Shown here in pieces: positions 5,968 to 6,462 of a stretch of DNA of 6,462 nt. The notes beneath the pieces were generated by a model. That model was given only the letters and a program-made list of their open reading frames with translations, was not told the DNA's origin and made no database searches. The DNA is from Deltaproteobacteria bacterium (GTDB lineage Bacteria; Desulfobacterota; JADFXK01). The translations under genes were made by a program, and so were the position numbers. The DNA is taken from assembly GCA_015233295.1 (NCBI GenBank), contig JADFYC010000208.1:1-6462 (forward strand), given 5' to 3'. The number at the start of each line of letters is the position of its first letter. The first letter of the stretch is position 1.

Positions 5968-6462
5968 ATGGTTTATAGAATTGATCCGTTGGCTCTTCTC
6001 GGCCGCAAGATAGTATTCATGCTCAAGCTCTACCGGATAACCATCCGGATGCTGATGTCGGGCATGTTATACCTGGTCGTAATATGCGGCATCGGGGCCC
6101 GCCCGGTCCACTCGGAGGGCGTCCCGTCTTCTTCTCCGGGAGGGGCAGCCGTTACATCATCTGCTCAGGCCCGTGATAACAATGACGATGGCCAAAGAAA
6201 CCACAAACAACCACCTTCTGCCACTGCCGGCGCTCCTGCTTCAGCTTCTTCTGAATCAGATAACCCATCCGGAGATGCGCCCCCCCCCCCTTCGCCCAAG
6301 GGACCCCCGGCCACCCCGGCCCTATTCCCCCCCACCGGCACCACGGGGACTACCGGCCCCCCCGCCACGCCTTCGACAACCCGCGCTCCTATCCCCGCCT
6401 TCCCCCCCATTACCGGTCCCCCCCCTTCCCCCCCCTTTCCAGACCCCCCTGTCACCCCCTCG
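5968..6462 (+). CDS. Exported proline/serine/threonine-rich protein (partial, C-terminus beyond window)
   Basis: Open for 165 codons from ATG 5968 to the right edge, with no stop. A hydrophobic export signal is clear: a basic stretch (MLKLYRITIR), then MLMSGMLYLVVICGIGA and a likely signal-peptidase site after RPVHS, before EG. The mature part starts with low-complexity Ser/Ala/Asp/Asn and becomes extremely Pro-rich (APPPPSPKGPPATP, TGTTGPPATP, ITGPPPSPPFPDPP), typical of an extended envelope or cell-surface linker; any folded domain would lie beyond the window. The 5968 start is adjoined by GGGTGAT, a weak ribosome site; the in-frame ATG at 6019 gives a more normal signal-peptide length and may be the true start. 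Proline is mostly CCC, giving many C runs. The family is not recognised. The glycine-rich frame on the opposite strand (6455-6165) is its shadow. Confidence 0.72.
   Translation, partial: MVYRIDPLALLGRKIVFMLKLYRITIRMLMSGMLYLVVICGIGARPVHSEGVPSSSPGGAAVTSSAQARDNNDDGQRNHKQPPSATAGAPASASSESDNPSGDAPPPPSPKGPPATPALFPPTGTTGTTGPPATPSTTRAPIPAFPPITGPPPSPPFPDPPVTPS
6280..6290 (+). repeat. C11 tract inside the proline-rich coding region
   Basis: Eleven consecutive C encode the APPPPS stretch. Further C runs of 7 or 8 occur at 6327-6333, 6357-6363, 6402-6408, 6418-6425 and 6428-6435. A tract of this length is prone to slipped-strand change; gain or loss of one base would shift the frame of everything downstream. 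It is also a place where sequencing errors collect. Confidence 0.8.

Noticed and set aside
5912..6013. Plus-strand 33-residue open frame overlapping the start of the proline-rich gene
   Set aside because: It has a hydrophobic middle, but no ribosome site is visible. A leader peptide is possible but unsupported.
6165..6455. Minus-strand glycine-rich frame
   Set aside because: It is the complement of the proline codons of the exported protein; low complexity and no start signals.

Overview
The window shows four genes read leftward (minus strand) and one read rightward that leaves at the right edge. Gene density is low, with two long gene-poor stretches (3058-3681 and 5370-5967). Base composition is moderate. 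The genes are a CheY-type regulator, a crotonase-fold acyl-CoA enzyme, a secreted proline-rich protein and a giant coiled-coil protein ending in a transglycosylase-like domain. Together with dispersed copies of a GAGCGAAGCGAG-type repeat, this suggests a free-living Gram-negative bacterium. A Desulfobacterota (deltaproteobacterial) lineage is my best guess, but that rests on recollection of similar proteins and repeats, not on a marker gene.

Left half (1-3057, minus): one uninterrupted reading frame of at least 1019 codons, cut by the left edge. About 640 residues of charged, heptad-like helix are followed by a short hydrophobic stretch, a disordered linker, a helical region and the start of a lytic-transglycosylase-like fold. 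Its putative catalytic glutamate lies 12 residues before the window edge. No N-terminal signal peptide is visible. The layout recalls phage tail tape-measure proteins and large cell-envelope coiled-coil proteins.

Middle (3058-4467): a 624-base non-coding stretch carries a near-perfect 29-bp inverted repeat (3511-3600), a 14-bp perfect palindrome (3626-3639) and a G8 tract. Next is a 261-residue enoyl-CoA hydratase/isomerase family gene (4467-3682). It keeps the oxyanion-hole glycines but lacks the two usual catalytic glutamates.

Right-middle (4675-5369): a compact pair, a single-domain CheY-like receiver (5369-4992) and, 26 bases downstream, a 96-residue protein of unknown function. They are probably co-transcribed. 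Whether the crotonase gene, 207 bases further on, belongs to the same transcript is unclear.

Right end (5370-6462): a non-coding stretch with a third, single copy of the dispersed repeat. A good sigma-70-like promoter (5838-5866) then precedes a rightward gene for an exported protein. Its mature part is rich in Pro, Ser, Thr and Ala and is encoded by many poly-C tracts, including one of 11 C; it runs off the right edge. I see no rRNA, tRNA, CRISPR array, transposase or defence system. The genes do not form one recognisable pathway.
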